Shown here piece after piece: positions 35,661 to 48,696 of a stretch of 64,000 bases of DNA (within the stretch, counting starts at the first letter, position 1; each line of letters opens with the position of its first letter). The DNA is taken from NCBI RefSeq assembly GCF_000820185.1, contig NZ_CDCA01000020.1, positions 124,714 to 188,713 of the forward strand, read 5' to 3'. The stretch comes from Aeromonas tecta. Lineage in GTDB: Bacteria > Pseudomonadota > Gammaproteobacteria > Enterobacterales > Aeromonadaceae. The notes beneath the pieces are model-generated. The model worked only from the letters and a program-made list of their open reading frames with translations. It was not told the origin of the DNA and ran no database searches. The translations under genes and the position numbers were made by a program.

Positions 35661-36398
35661 CCTCTCACCTCCATATGTGATTAAGGTTCCCTCTCCGTCG
35701 ACAAAGCTCGACAGCACCCGCAGTGGCACGCGGTACTTGCCCGCGAACTCCACCGAACGGATCTGCAGCACCTTGGCCCCCAGGCTTGCCATCTCCAGCA
35801 TCTCCTCGAAGGTGATGGTCGAGAGGCGACGAGCCTTGGGCTCGATACGCGGATCCGTGGTATAGACCCCATCCACATCGGTAAAGATCTGGCATTCATC
35901 GGCCTTGATGGCTGCCGCCACCGCCACCGCCGTGGTGTCAGAGCCGCCACGTCCCAGGGTGGTGATGGCATTGTGCTCATCACGTCCCTGGAAACCGGCG
36001 ATCACCACCACCTTGCCCGCCCCCAGCGCAGCCCGAACCTGTTCGGTATCGATGTGGCTGATGCGCGCCTTGCCATAGGCGGAGTCGGTATGAATACGAA
36101 CCTGGTCACCGGTCATTGAGACCGCAGGACAACCCCGTTTGTTCAACGCGATCGCCAGCAGAGCAATGGTGACCTGCTCACCGGTGGAGACCAGCACATC
36201 CATCTCACGCCGGTTGGCATCCGGATCCAGCTGCTGGGCCATGCCCAGCAACCGGTTGGTTTCGCCCGACATGGCGGAGACAACCACCACCACGTCGTGT
36301 CCCTGGGCCCGGCTCAGCTGAACCCGTTCAGCCACCGCCGCGATCCGCTCCAGCGTGCCGACCGAGGTGCCGCCGTACTTCTGTACATAAAGTGCCAC
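35151..36398 (-). CDS. lysC: Aspartate kinase LysC
   Basis: The 415-residue product phosphorylates aspartate at the head of the Lys/Thr/Met pathway. The catalytic domain starts [19 protein letters not shown] and contains [20 protein letters not shown]. Two ACT domains (about 265-340 and 345-410) give feedback control. It is a monofunctional class III-like enzyme of the type split into alpha and beta subunits. It lies 16 bases from alaS and probably shares its transcript. Confidence 0.94.
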   Translation of the reverse strand: MALYVQKYGGTSVGTLERIAAVAERVQLSRAQGHDVVVVVSAMSGETNRLLGMAQQLDPDANRREMDVLVSTGEQVTIALLAIALNKRGCPAVSMTGDQVRIHTDSAYGKARISHIDTEQVRAALGAGKVVVIAGFQGRDEHNAITTLGRGGSDTTAVAVAAAIKADECQIFTDVDGVYTTDPRIEPKARRLSTITFEEMLEMASLGAKVLQIRSVEFAGKYRVPLRVLSSFVDGEGTLITYGGERMEAPLVSGIAFNRNEASLTILGVPDRPTVAAQILNPISDANIDVDMIVQNTLGDGTADFTFTVNRDDYRRARALLEETATELGAACVQGNGEIAKVSIVGVGMWNHPGVARTMFKVLGEEGINMQLISTSEIKISVVIDEKYLELAVRSLHAAFGLDNEPHEQPLGNNP

Positions 36399-36414
36399 AG
36401 ATCACCTCGCCCGT

Positions 36415-39039
<2,625 letters not shown>

Positions 39040-39359
39040 GGAAAATCCTGCTTGATTCGGATACGGACTTTTAATCGCAATAATGTAAGTTTTCTGCGGG
39101 GTAAAGTAAAACGCGCAGGCCCGTCATGGGCGAAAAAGCACACATCGCCGAGGGAGTGCCAGATTGGCAGGGGAAGGACTATCGTACGGGAGGAGGAGGA
39201 CACGGCAGGAGGGTGCCGTTTATGGCCAAGGGCCGGGCGAATATGAACTGACTCGGCAGAAGCCACAAGACATGCCACTTTGCCGGGTTTCATATTCGGC
39301 CATCTTGTTGCACCTGCGTATCGCCAAATGCTCAGGACATGACTGGCCTGGCCGGACAG
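39040..39359. other. Gene-free spacer between recX and alaS
   Basis: This 320-base stretch has no ORF with convincing composition or ribosome site. It must contain the alaS leader and promoter for leftward transcription and the end of recX. Purine-rich GGAGG runs occur at 39185-39210. No clear terminator hairpin with a T tract was found. Confidence 0.5.
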
Positions 39360-39878
39360 TTACTCACCCCGCTCCTGCATGGCCGAGATCGCATAACGGG
39401 CCTGATCCTGATTAAAACCCCGCCCGAGCAGATATTTGAGCCACTTCATGCGCAATTTGAAGTCTTCCAGGTCGCTCGCCCTGGCCCGGCGCTGCAACAA
39501 CTCGAACGCCAGCTCGAACCAGTCCAGCTCAGGTTGATCGAATGCCGTTTCAATCTGGCTATCGCACAGCCCCTTGCGGCGCAGCTCGAAGCGGATCTTA
39601 ATGGGCCCATGGCCCTTGCTCGCGCCGGCTCGCACCGCCATGGCGCCATAGCGTTCGTCATCGATCCAGTGGTAGCCACGGCAATAGTCGAGTACCGCTC
39701 CTATCACCTCGTCATTGAAGCTATGTTTGCGCAGCCGGTTGGCCAGCTCGGACTCGGCACTCTCCCGGCGCGCCAGACTGCGCATGGCAAAGGCGCGGGC
39801 CGCGGCAAACATCTCTTCGAATGAGGGTTCTGGGAGGACTGGGATATCGGCGGATTCTGACATGGATTCATCGACCAT
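39360..39878 (-). CDS. recX: RecA regulator RecX
   Basis: The 172-residue product modulates RecA filaments. It is made of helical RecX repeats: AMRSLARRESAESELANRLR, then DYCRGYHWIDDERYGAM, and the C-terminal KLRMKWLKYLLGRGFNQDQ type block. It lies just downstream of recA on the same strand. The start is uncertain: ATG 39878 is used; ATG 39863 and TTG 39887 are alternatives without a clear ribosome site to decide. Confidence 0.9.
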   Translation of the reverse strand: MVDESMSESADIPVLPEPSFEEMFAAARAFAMRSLARRESAESELANRLRKHSFNDEVIGAVLDYCRGYHWIDDERYGAMAVRAGASKGHGPIKIRFELRRKGLCDSQIETAFDQPELDWFELAFELLQRRARASDLEDFKLRMKWLKYLLGRGFNQDQARYAISAMQERGE

Positions 39879-39916
39879 AAATGACAAGGCCGGGGGTTAG
39901 CCCGGCCTTTCTGTTA

Positions 39917-40975
39917 CTAGAGTTCCTCGCCTTCGGGCTCGAACTCGTCGGCCTCGATGGCGGCAGGCTTGCCATCCACCGGCGCGGCGCCCGAGAGCAG
40001 CAGCTCACGCAGTCTGGCTTCCACTTCGGCGGCCATGGCCTTGTTCTCGGTGAACAGCTTCATGACGTTGGCCTTGCCCTGGCCGATCTTCTCGCCATTG
40101 TAGCTGTACCAGGCACCCGCCTTGTCGATCAGCTTGTGCTTGACGCCCAAGTCCACCAGCTCACCCTCTTTGGAGATGCCGGCACCGTAGAAGATCTGGA
40201 ATTCAGCCTGCTTGAAGGGCGGCGCCACCTTGTTCTTGACGACCTTGACACGGGTCTCGTTACCGACCACTTCGTCACCATCCTTGATGGCACCGATACG
40301 GCGGATGTCGAGACGCACGGAAGCGTAGAACTTCAAGGCGTTACCACCGGTGGTGGTCTCCGGGCTACCGAACATGACGCCGATCTTCATCCGGATCTGG
40401 TTGATGAAGATGCACAGGCAGTTGGCGTTCTTGATGTTGGCAGTCAGCTTACGCAGGGCCTGAGACATCAGACGGGCTTGCAGGCCGACGTGGGAATCCC
40501 CCATCTCGCCTTCGATTTCCGCTTTCGGTGTCAGGGCGGCCACGGAGTCGACGATGATGACGTCGACCGCGTTGGAGCGCACCAGCATGTCGCAGATCTC
40601 CAGCGCCTGTTCACCCGTATCAGGCTGGGAGATCAGCAGCTCATCGACGTTGACGCCCAGCTTGGCGGCATAAATGGGATCGAGCGCGTGTTCCGCATCG
40701 ACGAAGGCGCAGGTTTTGCCCTTCTTCTGGGCTTCCGCGATGACCTGCAGGGTCAGAGTCGTCTTACCGGATGATTCCGGACCGTAGATCTCGACGATAC
40801 GACCGCACGGCAGACCACCGATCCCCAGCGCAACGTCCAGGGAGAGGGAGCCGGTGGAGATGGCTTCGATATCCATGGTCTTGCTGTCGCCCAGACGCAT
40901 GATGGAGCCCTTGCCGAACTGCTTTTCAATCTGGCCCAGCGCAGCCGCCAGTGCCTTCTGTTTGTTCTGATCCAT
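39917..40975 (-). CDS. recA: Recombinase RecA
   Basis: The 352-residue product performs strand exchange and triggers LexA cleavage in the SOS response. Walker A GPESSGKT is at 65-72. [20 protein letters not shown] is the L2 DNA-binding loop, and the acidic C-terminus ([12 protein letters not shown]) is intact. A perfect LexA box is 52 bases upstream. Confidence 0.98.
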   Translation of the reverse strand: MDQNKQKALAAALGQIEKQFGKGSIMRLGDSKTMDIEAISTGSLSLDVALGIGGLPCGRIVEIYGPESSGKTTLTLQVIAEAQKKGKTCAFVDAEHALDPIYAAKLGVNVDELLISQPDTGEQALEICDMLVRSNAVDVIIVDSVAALTPKAEIEGEMGDSHVGLQARLMSQALRKLTANIKNANCLCIFINQIRMKIGVMFGSPETTTGGNALKFYASVRLDIRRIGAIKDGDEVVGNETRVKVVKNKVAPPFKQAEFQIFYGAGISKEGELVDLGVKHKLIDKAGAWYSYNGEKIGQGKANVMKLFTENKAMAAEVEARLRELLLSGAAPVDGKPAAIEADEFEPEGEEL

Positions 40976-41026
40976 GCCAATCTCCGCTGGGAATCGTGAT
41001 GAAGAAGTGAAGTCGGGTTAAGTATA

Positions 41027-41042
41027 CTGTTTATGCATACAG
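41027..41042. promoter_or_regulatory. LexA (SOS) box of recA
   Basis: CTGTTTATGCATACAG fits CTGT-N8-ACAG exactly and is flanked by TA on both sides, giving an extended palindrome. It lies between recA and pncC, upstream of recA. Confidence 0.93.
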
Positions 41043-41055
41043 TATCAAGCCCAAT

Positions 41056-41547
41056 TTATCTGAGTAGGGCCAGCAGACCGGACAATGCCTGTCTGACCGC
41101 CTGTTGTCGAACCTGCCGCCGGTCGCCATCGAAGCGGGCCAGCAAGGAGTGCTGACGGCCGCTCTGATCCGCCCAGGCGAACCAGATGGTACCCACCGGC
41201 TTGTCGTCACTGCCGCCCCCGGGCCCAGCAATCCCGCTGATGGCCACGCAGATCCCGGCACTGGAGCGGGCCAGTCCCCCCCTTGCCATCTCCAGCACCA
41301 CGGCCTCGCTGACGGCGCCATGACGCAACAGGCTATCGACGCTGACCCCCAGCATCTGCTGCTTGGCCTCGTTGGTGTAGGTGACGAAGCCCCGATCGAA
41401 CCAGCCGGAGCTGCCCGCGATGTCGGTGATGGCGGTGGCGACGCCGCCGCCGGTACAGGATTCCGCCGTGGCGGCCAACCAGCCTCGCGCCATCAGCGCC
41501 TCACCCAACTCCTGAGATAAGCGGGCGATCTCTGCCTCAAGTCCCAT
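41056..41547 (-). CDS. pncC: Nicotinamide-nucleotide amidohydrolase PncC (CinA C-terminal family)
   Basis: The 163-residue product deamidates NMN in pyridine nucleotide salvage. The CinA signature is clear: TAESCTGGGVATAITDIAGS, then GFVTYTNEAKQQMLGV and AISGIAGPGGGSDDKPVGT. The start is set at 41547 because GAGGGG lies at the right distance; two further ATGs directly upstream are possible. It is upstream of recA as in E. coli (ygaD). Confidence 0.93.
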   Translation of the reverse strand: MGLEAEIARLSQELGEALMARGWLAATAESCTGGGVATAITDIAGSSGWFDRGFVTYTNEAKQQMLGVSVDSLLRHGAVSEAVVLEMARGGLARSSAGICVAISGIAGPGGGSDDKPVGTIWFAWADQSGRQHSLLARFDGDRRQVRQQAVRQALSGLLALLR

Positions 41548-41791
41548 CATCATGCCCTCACTGGCCAAATCAGCGCTCATTATGCAGTCGCCTCCCAGCC
41601 CTCGCAACCAACCGCAGGCTCCGGTGACAACGACCCCGGTCCTGGGACAACGGCTGTCGCAGGCTTGCCCCATAACGACCGGCACATCAACTAGTTGTCG
41701 TTGCTTAAGCTCCAGTACATGGCTGCTTTCTATAATCAGCAAGCACCGCCATGACCGCGGTTTTTATCCGATGGAACTAGGAGAAAGACAG

Positions 41792-42199
41792 ATGAAGCAT
41801 CAATTCAAAGTCGCCATGACCGCTCTGGCGATGTGTTTTGCCACCAACACCTTCGCCGCGGACAGCGCTCCCGAGCTGCAAACCGAAACCACCCTAGCGC
41901 AAGAGTTGAACCTGTCCAGCGCACAAGTGGAACAGATCAAAGGCCTGCGTGAGCAAGCCGCCAAGGAGTTGGGCTCGGTCAAGCTCGACGCCATCGGTCA
42001 GGATGTGATCATCAACATGATCAAGACCGGCAAGTGGGACGAAGCCGCCGCCAAGAAGCAGTTGCAGACCATCAGCAACATCCAGGCGGAAGCCCGCTAC
42101 TATCGCGCCCATTACCTGTTTGAGGTGAGCAAGGTGCTGACCGCCGAGCAGAAAACCAAGCTGCACGAGATGCTGAGCGGCAGCGAAGCCATGTACTAA
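41792..42199 (+). CDS. Spy/CpxP-like periplasmic protein
   Basis: The 135-residue product has a signal peptide (MKHQFKVAMTALAMCFATNT, cleavage near AFAA). The mature helical part contains two LTxxQ-type motifs (LSSAQVEQIKGL near residue 40 and LTAEQKTKLHEML near 118), the hallmark of Spy/CpxP chaperones. Relatives protect periplasmic proteins or control Cpx signalling. AGGAGAAAGACAG precedes the ATG. It stands alone, between pncC and mutS. Confidence 0.75.
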   Translation: MKHQFKVAMTALAMCFATNTFAADSAPELQTETTLAQELNLSSAQVEQIKGLREQAAKELGSVKLDAIGQDVIINMIKTGKWDEAAAKKQLQTISNIQAEARYYRAHYLFEVSKVLTAEQKTKLHEMLSGSEAMY

Positions 42200-42215
42200 G
42201 AGCCCCGTCTCTGTG

Positions 42216-42246
42216 CAAGATCCCCGCGCCTGTGGCGGGGATCTTG
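42216..42246 (+). terminator. Hairpin after Spy-like gene
   Basis: A 12-bp stem (CAAGATCCCCGC / GCGGGGATCTTG) with a seven-base loop. No T run follows, so it is a weak intrinsic terminator or mRNA-stabilising hairpin. Confidence 0.6.
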
Positions 42247-42475
42247 TCATCCCTTCTCCCCTCCACGCTCGCCCTACGACCGGGCTGAACAAGACGGCGC
42301 CGCCTCATCCCTGGCGACGCGCAGCACCAGCAGCTTGCCCAGCGCGCTCACAGAACTGGCTCTTGCACCGCCCCAAAACGAACAGATAATCTCGCCTCCA
42401 GCATGTAGAATGGCCTCCAGATTCAGACCCATCAAGGCAGACGTTTGCCCGCAAGAGCACCTTCTGGAAGAGAAC

Positions 42476-45052
42476 ATGACAGCACAACACCAAGCTTCCG
42501 GCGCCATCCTCAGCGCCCACACCCCCATGATGCAGCAGTACCTTGGCCTCAAGGCCGAGAACCCGGAGATCCTGTTGTTCTACCGGATGGGTGACTTCTA
42601 TGAACTCTTCTATGACGACGCCCGCAAGGCCTCCCAACTGCTCGATATCTCTCTGACCAAGCGTGGCCAGTCGGCAGGCAGCCCCATTCCCATGGCGGGT
42701 GTGCCCTACCATGCCATCGAGGGTTATCTGGCCAAGCTGGTGCAGCTCGGCGAGTCTGCCGCCATCTGCGAGCAGGTGGGGGATCCCGCCACCAGCAAGG
42801 GGCCGGTAGAGCGCAAGGTTGTTCGCATCATCACCCCGGGCACCGTCTCCGACGAGGCGCTGCTCAGCGAGCGGCAGGACAACCTGATCGCCGCCGTCTA
42901 CCACGATGGCCGCCGCTTTGGCTACGGCACCATGGACGTCAGCTCCGGCCGCTTCTTCATCAATCAGTTCGACAAGGAAGAGACGCTGCTGGCGGAGCTG
43001 CAACGCACCAACCCGGCCGAACTGCTCTATCCGGAATCCTTCGCGTTCCTGCACCACGTCGAGGGCCGCCGCGGCTTGCGCCGCCGCCCCGAGTGGGAGT
43101 TCGAACTCGGTACCGCCCGCAAGCTGTTGTGCCAGCAATTCGGCACTCAGGATCTGGTGGGTTTTGGCGTCGAGCAGAGCGAGACCGCCCTGTGCGCCGC
43201 CGGCTGCCTGATGCAGTACGTCAAAGACACCCAGCGCACCGCCCTGCCCCATATCCGTGGGGTACGCCTGGAGCAGCCGGATCATGCCGTGATCATGGAT
43301 GCCGCCACCCGTCGCAACCTGGAGCTGACCCAGAATCTGGCGGGCGGCTATGACAACACGCTGGCCGAAGTGCTGGACAAGACCGCCACCCCCATGGGCA
43401 GCCGGTTGCTCAAGCGCTGGATCCATCAGCCGATCCGCGATCGGGTGATCCTCAAGGGGCGCCAGAGCACCATACAGAGCCTGATCGAACAAAACCTCTA
43501 CGACGATCTCGGCGGCTTGCTGCGCCAGGTCGGTGACGTGGAGCGGGTGCTGGCTCGCCTCGCCCTGCGCAGTGCCCGCCCACGGGATCTCACCCGTCTA
43601 CGCCAGGCCTTCCAGCAACTGCCCGAGCTGCAACAACTGCTGGCAGATAGCCAGCACGAGGCGGTGCAACAACTGCGCGATCGCGCCAGCACCTTCCCGG
43701 AACTGCTCGATCTGCTGGAAAGATCGGTGATGGAGGTGCCGCCGGTGCTGATCCGCGATGGCGGCGTCATTCGCGACGGCTTCAATCAGGAGCTGGATGA
43801 GCTGCGGGATCTGGCCAACGGTGCTACCGCCAGCCTCGCCCGCATCGAGGAGCGCGAGCGCCTGCTGACCGGCATCAATACCCTCAAGGTGGGTTACAAC
43901 AGGGTACACGGCTTCTATATCGAGGTGAGCCGGGCCAACAGCCAACTGGTACCGGCCCACTACATTCGCCGCCAGACGCTCAAGAACAACGAGCGTTACA
44001 TCATCGACGAGCTGAAGGTGTACGAGGACAAGGTGCTCACCGCCCAGGCCCAGGCGCTGGCACTGGAAAAGCGGCTCTATGAAGAGTTGCTCGATAGCCT
44101 CTTGCCTCACCTCGGCGATCTGCAAGAATCCGCTGCGGCGCTCGCCGAGCTGGACGTGCTGGCGAACCTCGCCGAGCGGGCCGAGACCCTGAACTACTGC
44201 TGCCCGCACCTCATCGACGAGGATCAGATCCTGATCGAAGGGGGCCGCCACCCGGTGGTGGAGCAGGTGATGAGCGATCCCTTCATCGCCAACCCGATCC
44301 GGCTGGCACGGGAACGGCGCATGCTGATCATCACGGGTCCCAACATGGGCGGTAAATCCACCTACATGCGCCAGACCGCCCTCATCGTACTGCTGGCTCA
44401 CATCGGTGCTTATGTACCCGCCACCAGCGCCAGCATCGGCTCCATCGATCGCATCTTCACCCGCATCGGCGCATCGGACGATCTCGCCTCGGGCCGTTCC
44501 ACCTTTATGGTGGAGATGACGGAGACCGCCAACATCCTCAACAACGCCACCGCCAAGAGCCTGGTGTTGATGGACGAAATAGGCCGCGGCACCAGCACTT
44601 ACGACGGCCTGTCTCTGGCCTGGGCTTGCGCCGAGCAACTGGCGAGCAAGATCGGCGCCTACACCCTGTTTGCCACCCACTACTTCGAGCTGACCCGGCT
44701 GCCTGAGCTGATCGACGGCCTGGCCAACGTTCACCTGGACGCGGTGGAACACGGTGACACCATCGCCTTTATGCACGCGGTGCAGGAGGGGGCGGCCAGC
44801 CGCTCTTACGGCCTGCAGGTCGCGGCGCTGGCCGGGGTGCCCAAGACGGTGATCAATCAAGCACGCCACAAGCTGGCGGAGCTGGAAAGCGCGACCCCGG
44901 CCCATGTCGAGAACGTGCCGAGCGGCACGCGCCCCGCCCCCCAGATAACCCATCCCCATCCGGTGGTGGAAGAGCTGGCGGCCCTTCGCCCCGACGAGCT
45001 CAGCCCCCGCCAGGCGCTGGACTTGCTCTATCGCCTCAAGCAGCTGCTGTAA
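42476..45052 (+). CDS. mutS: DNA mismatch repair protein MutS
   Basis: The 858-residue ATPase recognises mismatches. The N-terminal mismatch-binding domain has [15 protein letters not shown] (the Phe-x-Glu motif, F and E). Walker [10 protein letters not shown] is at 621-629, and [20 protein letters not shown] and [12 protein letters not shown] complete the ATPase site. ATG 42476 matches the family start; codons upstream in frame are not conserved in style. Confidence 0.97.
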   Translation: MTAQHQASGAILSAHTPMMQQYLGLKAENPEILLFYRMGDFYELFYDDARKASQLLDISLTKRGQSAGSPIPMAGVPYHAIEGYLAKLVQLGESAAICEQVGDPATSKGPVERKVVRIITPGTVSDEALLSERQDNLIAAVYHDGRRFGYGTMDVSSGRFFINQFDKEETLLAELQRTNPAELLYPESFAFLHHVEGRRGLRRRPEWEFELGTARKLLCQQFGTQDLVGFGVEQSETALCAAGCLMQYVKDTQRTALPHIRGVRLEQPDHAVIMDAATRRNLELTQNLAGGYDNTLAEVLDKTATPMGSRLLKRWIHQPIRDRVILKGRQSTIQSLIEQNLYDDLGGLLRQVGDVERVLARLALRSARPRDLTRLRQAFQQLPELQQLLADSQHEAVQQLRDRASTFPELLDLLERSVMEVPPVLIRDGGVIRDGFNQELDELRDLANGATASLARIEERERLLTGINTLKVGYNRVHGFYIEVSRANSQLVPAHYIRRQTLKNNERYIIDELKVYEDKVLTAQAQALALEKRLYEELLDSLLPHLGDLQESAAALAELDVLANLAERAETLNYCCPHLIDEDQILIEGGRHPVVEQVMSDPFIANPIRLARERRMLIITGPNMGGKSTYMRQTALIVLLAHIGAYVPATSASIGSIDRIFTRIGASDDLASGRSTFMVEMTETANILNNATAKSLVLMDEIGRGTSTYDGLSLAWACAEQLASKIGAYTLFATHYFELTRLPELIDGLANVHLDAVEHGDTIAFMHAVQEGAASRSYGLQVAALAGVPKTVINQARHKLAELESATPAHVENVPSGTRPAPQITHPHPVVEELAALRPDELSPRQALDLLYRLKQLL

Positions 45053-45071
45053 CCGGCACCGCCCGGGATGC

Positions 45072-45101
45072 AAAAAGGGGAACCTCGCGGTTCCCCTTTT
45101 T
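45072..45101. terminator. mutS terminator, shared with convergent BCCT gene
   Basis: AAAAAGGGGAACC / GGTTCCCCTTTTT with a four-base loop, symmetrical T tracts. Confidence 0.92.
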
Positions 45102-45127
45102 CATGTCACTTCATGCCCGCATCGTTG

Positions 45128-46726
45128 TCAGGCCGGGCCAATCCGATCCGCCAGGCTCATGTGTGAGGAGCCATCGTGGCGCTTGAGATTTTGCCGGTAT
45201 TCAATCTGGCGCTGACTCTCCTGTTTGAGCCCCAGCATCAGTGAATAGCACATGGCCAGCATGATCACCGAGAACGGCAGTGCGGCTATAATGCTGGCCG
45301 CCTGCAGCGCGGCCAACCCCCCCGACACCAGCAAGATGGCGGCCACCAGTCCCTGTCCCAGCCCCCAGATGGCGCGGTGCAGCACGGGAGGCTCCTTGTC
45401 ACCGATGGAGAGCAAGGTGGTGATGACCAGGGTGCCCGAGTCACTGGAGGTGATGAAGTAGGTGCAGATCAACAGGGTCAGTACCCCCTTGGCAATCCAG
45501 CCGAAGGTTTCCCAGTGCAGCAGCTCCACGGTTTTGTAGAGGGCAAGGGTCACGTCCTGATTGACCGCGGCAACCACACCACCGCCGCCAAACAGCTCCA
45601 GGTTCATGGCGGTACCGCCAAACACGGTGAGCCAGAACATGCCGAGCAGGGAGGGCACCAGCAGCACGCCGAGCACGAACTCACGGATGGTGCGGCCCTT
45701 GGAGATACGGGCGATAAACATGCCGACGAAGGGAGCCCAGGCAATCCACCAGCCCCAGTAAAAGGCGGTCCAGCTCGATTGCCAGGCCGAGGTACCGTTG
45801 GCCTCGGTGTTGGTCCAGAAACTCAGCTTGATGATGTTCTGCAGGTAGTCACCGATGTTCTGCACATAAGCGTTGAGAATGTAAGTGGTCGGGCCCAGCA
45901 CCAGGAACAGGGCGAGCACGAACACGCTCAGCCAGATATTGAGCTCGGAGAGCAGCTTGACCCCGCGCCCCACCCCCGAGACCGCCGACAGGGTCGCGAT
46001 CAGGCTGATGCCGCCGATGAGCCAGAGCTGGTTGTTTTGCGACACCGCCATGCCAAACATCTGGTTGAGGCCGGTGTTCATCTGGGAGACGCCAAGGCCG
46101 AGGGAAGTCGCCACCCCGAACACGGTGCCAAACACCGCCAGCACATCGGCGGCATGACCCCAGAAGCCATAAATACGCTCACCGAGAATGGGATAGAGCA
46201 CCGAGCGGATCGCCAGCGGCAACTTGCGACGATAGCTGAAGAAGGCCAGCGACAGGCCGACGATCACATAGATGGCCCAGGGGTGCAGGCCCCAGTGGAA
46301 GAAGGTGAGCCGCATGGCGACCTGGGCCGCTTCCGGTGTCATCCCCTCGGTGATGAAGGGATTGCCTTGCAGGTGGTTCATCGGCTCGGCGATGCTCCAG
46401 AACACCAGACCTATGCCCATGCCGGCGCTGAACAGCATGGAGAACCAGGCGAAGTAGCCAAACTCCGGTACCTGGTCGTCGTCGCCCAGCCGGATGCTGC
46501 CAAAACGGCTGAACATCAGATAGACGGCGAAGAACAGAAACAGGGCGACTACCAGGATGTAGTACCACTTGAAGCCAGCAATGATGGTGTCCTTGGCGCC
46601 GACGAACCAGGCCGCCGCCGTTTCGGGCACAAAGACGCCAAACAGCAGAAACAGGGTCACGACGGTGAGGGCTGTCATGGCCATGGTAGGATTGAGGCCT
46701 TTCAGTAGCCCTTTGGTTGCTCTCAT
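45128..46726 (-). CDS. BCCT family osmolyte transporter
   Basis: The 532-residue inner-membrane protein has about 12 hydrophobic segments. It carries the BCCT signature in segment 8 (WTAFYWGWWIAWAPFVGMFI, then ARISKGRTIREF) and the glycine-rich segment 3 (FSAGMGIGLVFWSIAEPMNH). The family imports glycine betaine, choline, carnitine or related compounds with Na+ or H+; the substrate cannot be told here. It follows an unrecognised small gene by nine bases and is divergent from a MarR regulator, so it is probably osmotically controlled. Confidence 0.92.
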   Translation of the reverse strand: MRATKGLLKGLNPTMAMTALTVVTLFLLFGVFVPETAAAWFVGAKDTIIAGFKWYYILVVALFLFFAVYLMFSRFGSIRLGDDDQVPEFGYFAWFSMLFSAGMGIGLVFWSIAEPMNHLQGNPFITEGMTPEAAQVAMRLTFFHWGLHPWAIYVIVGLSLAFFSYRRKLPLAIRSVLYPILGERIYGFWGHAADVLAVFGTVFGVATSLGLGVSQMNTGLNQMFGMAVSQNNQLWLIGGISLIATLSAVSGVGRGVKLLSELNIWLSVFVLALFLVLGPTTYILNAYVQNIGDYLQNIIKLSFWTNTEANGTSAWQSSWTAFYWGWWIAWAPFVGMFIARISKGRTIREFVLGVLLVPSLLGMFWLTVFGGTAMNLELFGGGGVVAAVNQDVTLALYKTVELLHWETFGWIAKGVLTLLICTYFITSSDSGTLVITTLLSIGDKEPPVLHRAIWGLGQGLVAAILLVSGGLAALQAASIIAALPFSVIMLAMCYSLMLGLKQESQRQIEYRQNLKRHDGSSHMSLADRIGPA

Positions 46727-46735
46727 CAGGCCTCC

Positions 46736-47266
46736 TTAGTCAATGTTGAAAAAATCTTCGCCCACGTGATCGCCCGCCCCACCGATGGCGCGATAGACCA
46801 TCTGGCCTGCCATCTCGGTGCGATGATCCACCAGGGTGACCGACGGCTGGCCGTTCACCGCATGGCGCTTACCGAGGAAGATGGCCATGGGCACGCCCAG
46901 ATTGGAGATGCCACTGGTGATCCACAGACGGTTGAAGTCGTAGGAACCCCCGATGAACTCGAGCTGGGCCAGGCCGGTATCGAGGCCGGTCAGATAGAAG
47001 TTCATGGCGCTCTCGTCGGGGAACAGGTGCACCAGCACATAGGCATAGCGCAATTCATTCACCAACTCCTTTAGGCTGAAAGCACCTGTCTCGCTACAAG
47101 AGAGCGGTAGCTCACCATCATAGTGGTGCACTTTCAGGTTGTTGGGGTCTTCATCGTACTTCGGCTGGTAACGCACGAATGCCGAGGTATCAGGCAATTC
47201 ATAACGCACCCTGACCACGCGTAGATCGGCAACCAGAGACTTGATATCCAGATCGTTATTCATCAT
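46736..47266 (-). CDS. Unrecognised protein in operon with BCCT transporter
   Basis: The 176-residue product is soluble: no signal or membrane segment. Blocks seen include VVRVRYELPDTSAFVRYQPK, ELRYAYVLVHLFPDESAMNF and VDHRTEMAGQMVYRAIGG. I do not recognise the family. GAGGAG lies four to seven bases before ATG 47266/47263, either of which may be used. Placement directly ahead of the transporter suggests a role in osmolyte uptake or use. Confidence 0.75.
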   Translation of the reverse strand: MMNNDLDIKSLVADLRVVRVRYELPDTSAFVRYQPKYDEDPNNLKVHHYDGELPLSCSETGAFSLKELVNELRYAYVLVHLFPDESAMNFYLTGLDTGLAQLEFIGGSYDFNRLWITSGISNLGVPMAIFLGKRHAVNGQPSVTLVDHRTEMAGQMVYRAIGGAGDHVGEDFFNID

Positions 47267-47426
47267 ATCGCTCCTCAAATATCGGGGTAAAATTCGGTAA
47301 TTGTCCGATAACCTAACATAAAAATCATTAGAGCTAAAATGATTACACCAAAAACCATATTGACCTTGTGACGAATTAGGCGGAGAATTTTGCGCCTCTC
47401 AACAGCTCCTCTATGACCCAGACCCC

Positions 47427-47906
47427 ATGGAAAAACATGATGAAGTGCTGGTCGCACTGCGCCAGATCATCCGTGCCATCGACATGCACTCCAAGCGCTT
47501 GATCAAGGAAGCCGGGCTGACCTCGCCGCAGCTCCTGCTACTCAAGGGGATCGACGAGTTGGGGCAGATCTCCATGCGCCAGCTCGCCGACCACACCAAC
47601 ATGAGTCAAGCCACCGCCACCACCATCATGGATCGTCTGGAGAGCCGCCAGCTGGTGAAACGCATTCGCAGTGAAACCGACAAGCGCAAGGTCCACGCGA
47701 CGCTGACTGACGCAGGGCGAGCCTTGCTGGCGCAGGCGCCCACCCCGCTGCAGGAGAGTTTCATCCTGCGCTTCCAGGCGCTGGAAGCCTGGGAGCAGAG
47801 TCTGCTGCTCTCCTCCCTGCAACGGATCTCATCGATGATGAACGCCAGTGAGATCGACGCCGCCCCCGTGCTGAGCGTCAGGCCGCTCACCGAAGAGCGG
47901 GCATAA
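47427..47906 (+). CDS. MarR family regulator (CosR-like by context)
   Basis: The 159-residue product has a winged helix (LGQISMRQLADHTNMSQATA, then TTIMDRLESRQLVKRIRSETDKRKVHATLT). Its N-terminus (VLVALRQIIRAIDMHSKRLI) is like that of the Vibrio compatible-solute regulator CosR. Being divergent from a BCCT transporter fits such a role. The CosR assignment is inference; MarR membership is clear. Confidence 0.85.
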   Translation: MEKHDEVLVALRQIIRAIDMHSKRLIKEAGLTSPQLLLLKGIDELGQISMRQLADHTNMSQATATTIMDRLESRQLVKRIRSETDKRKVHATLTDAGRALLAQAPTPLQESFILRFQALEAWEQSLLLSSLQRISSMMNASEIDAAPVLSVRPLTEERA

Positions 47907-47933
47907 AAAAAGCTCCCGAATGGGAGCTTTTTT
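47905..47933 (+). terminator. Terminator after MarR gene (also for convergent yjaG)
   Basis: AAAAAAAGCTCCC / GGGAGCTTTTTT with a four-base loop. Confidence 0.9.
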
Positions 47934-47953
47934 CTATGGGGCCATCAGCGGAA

Positions 47954-48610
47954 TCACTCTTCCAGGCTGATACCGATGTTGGAGACACCTTCCTGGGCCG
48001 CAAACTCGCGGATGGCCAGGATGCGATCGCTGTCGCGCTCGTGCGCCACGCGCTTGAGCAGCTCGACCTGGAATTCCAGCTCGGCCTCGATGTACTCATG
48101 CTCGTAGAGCTCTTCGTCGGTCAGCTCGCGCCCTTCCAGCATCTCGATGAAACCGGCTACCGTGCCCACCGAGGCATGGCTGGCATCTTCGGCCTCTTCA
48201 CCCACCCGGCAGATCACCGAGTTATAGGCGCAGCCCAGCGCTACACAGGCATCCAGGGCCGGATAAGCACCGTAAGACTCAAACTTGTGGGGCTCCGGAA
48301 TGTAGACTTCAAACGCCTCCAGAATGGCTCCCAGATTGACGCGGGATCCCTTCACGGTGAGGTAGTTCCACATCTGATCCAGCGCGTTGCGAAACGCCTT
48401 TGCATCACCGAAACCGGTAGCCTGAGTAAACAGCACGTAGTTGGGGTACATGCGCTCTGCCAGCGCCAGGGTGTAGACGGTCTGTTGCCAAGGCTGTAGC
48501 TCGGCCAGTCGCTTATAAAACTTGTCACCAAACACTGGAGTCGGATCCTTTGCAAAATGTGGGGCAGATTGTAGCCCACGAGGGGCTTGGCGAAAACGAA
48601 AAAGCGGCAT
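47954..48610 (-). CDS. yjaG: YjaG family (DUF416) protein
   Basis: The product (up to 218 residues) matches DUF416: ERMYPNYVLFTQATGFGD, WNYLTVKG and YGAYPALDACVALGCAY in the middle, SNIGI at the end. Function is unknown. The first 25 residues are not family-like; a GTG at 48535 would give a product of about 193 residues, close to E. coli YjaG (about 196), and may be the true start. Confidence 0.85.
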   Translation of the reverse strand: MPLFRFRQAPRGLQSAPHFAKDPTPVFGDKFYKRLAELQPWQQTVYTLALAERMYPNYVLFTQATGFGDAKAFRNALDQMWNYLTVKGSRVNLGAILEAFEVYIPEPHKFESYGAYPALDACVALGCAYNSVICRVGEEAEDASHASVGTVAGFIEMLEGRELTDEELYEHEYIEAELEFQVELLKRVAHERDSDRILAIREFAAQEGVSNIGISLEE

Positions 48611-48696
48611 GGTCGACTATCTTGGTCGATCAACTCGAGTAAGATGAGGACAAGACCCGTCTCCGCCGTGCCGTAAACATGATAAGGAACAAGAGT

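Noticed and set aside
39164-39415. Small plus-strand frame between alaS and recX
   Set aside because: It overlaps the recX 3' end, and its peptide shows no domain or signal.
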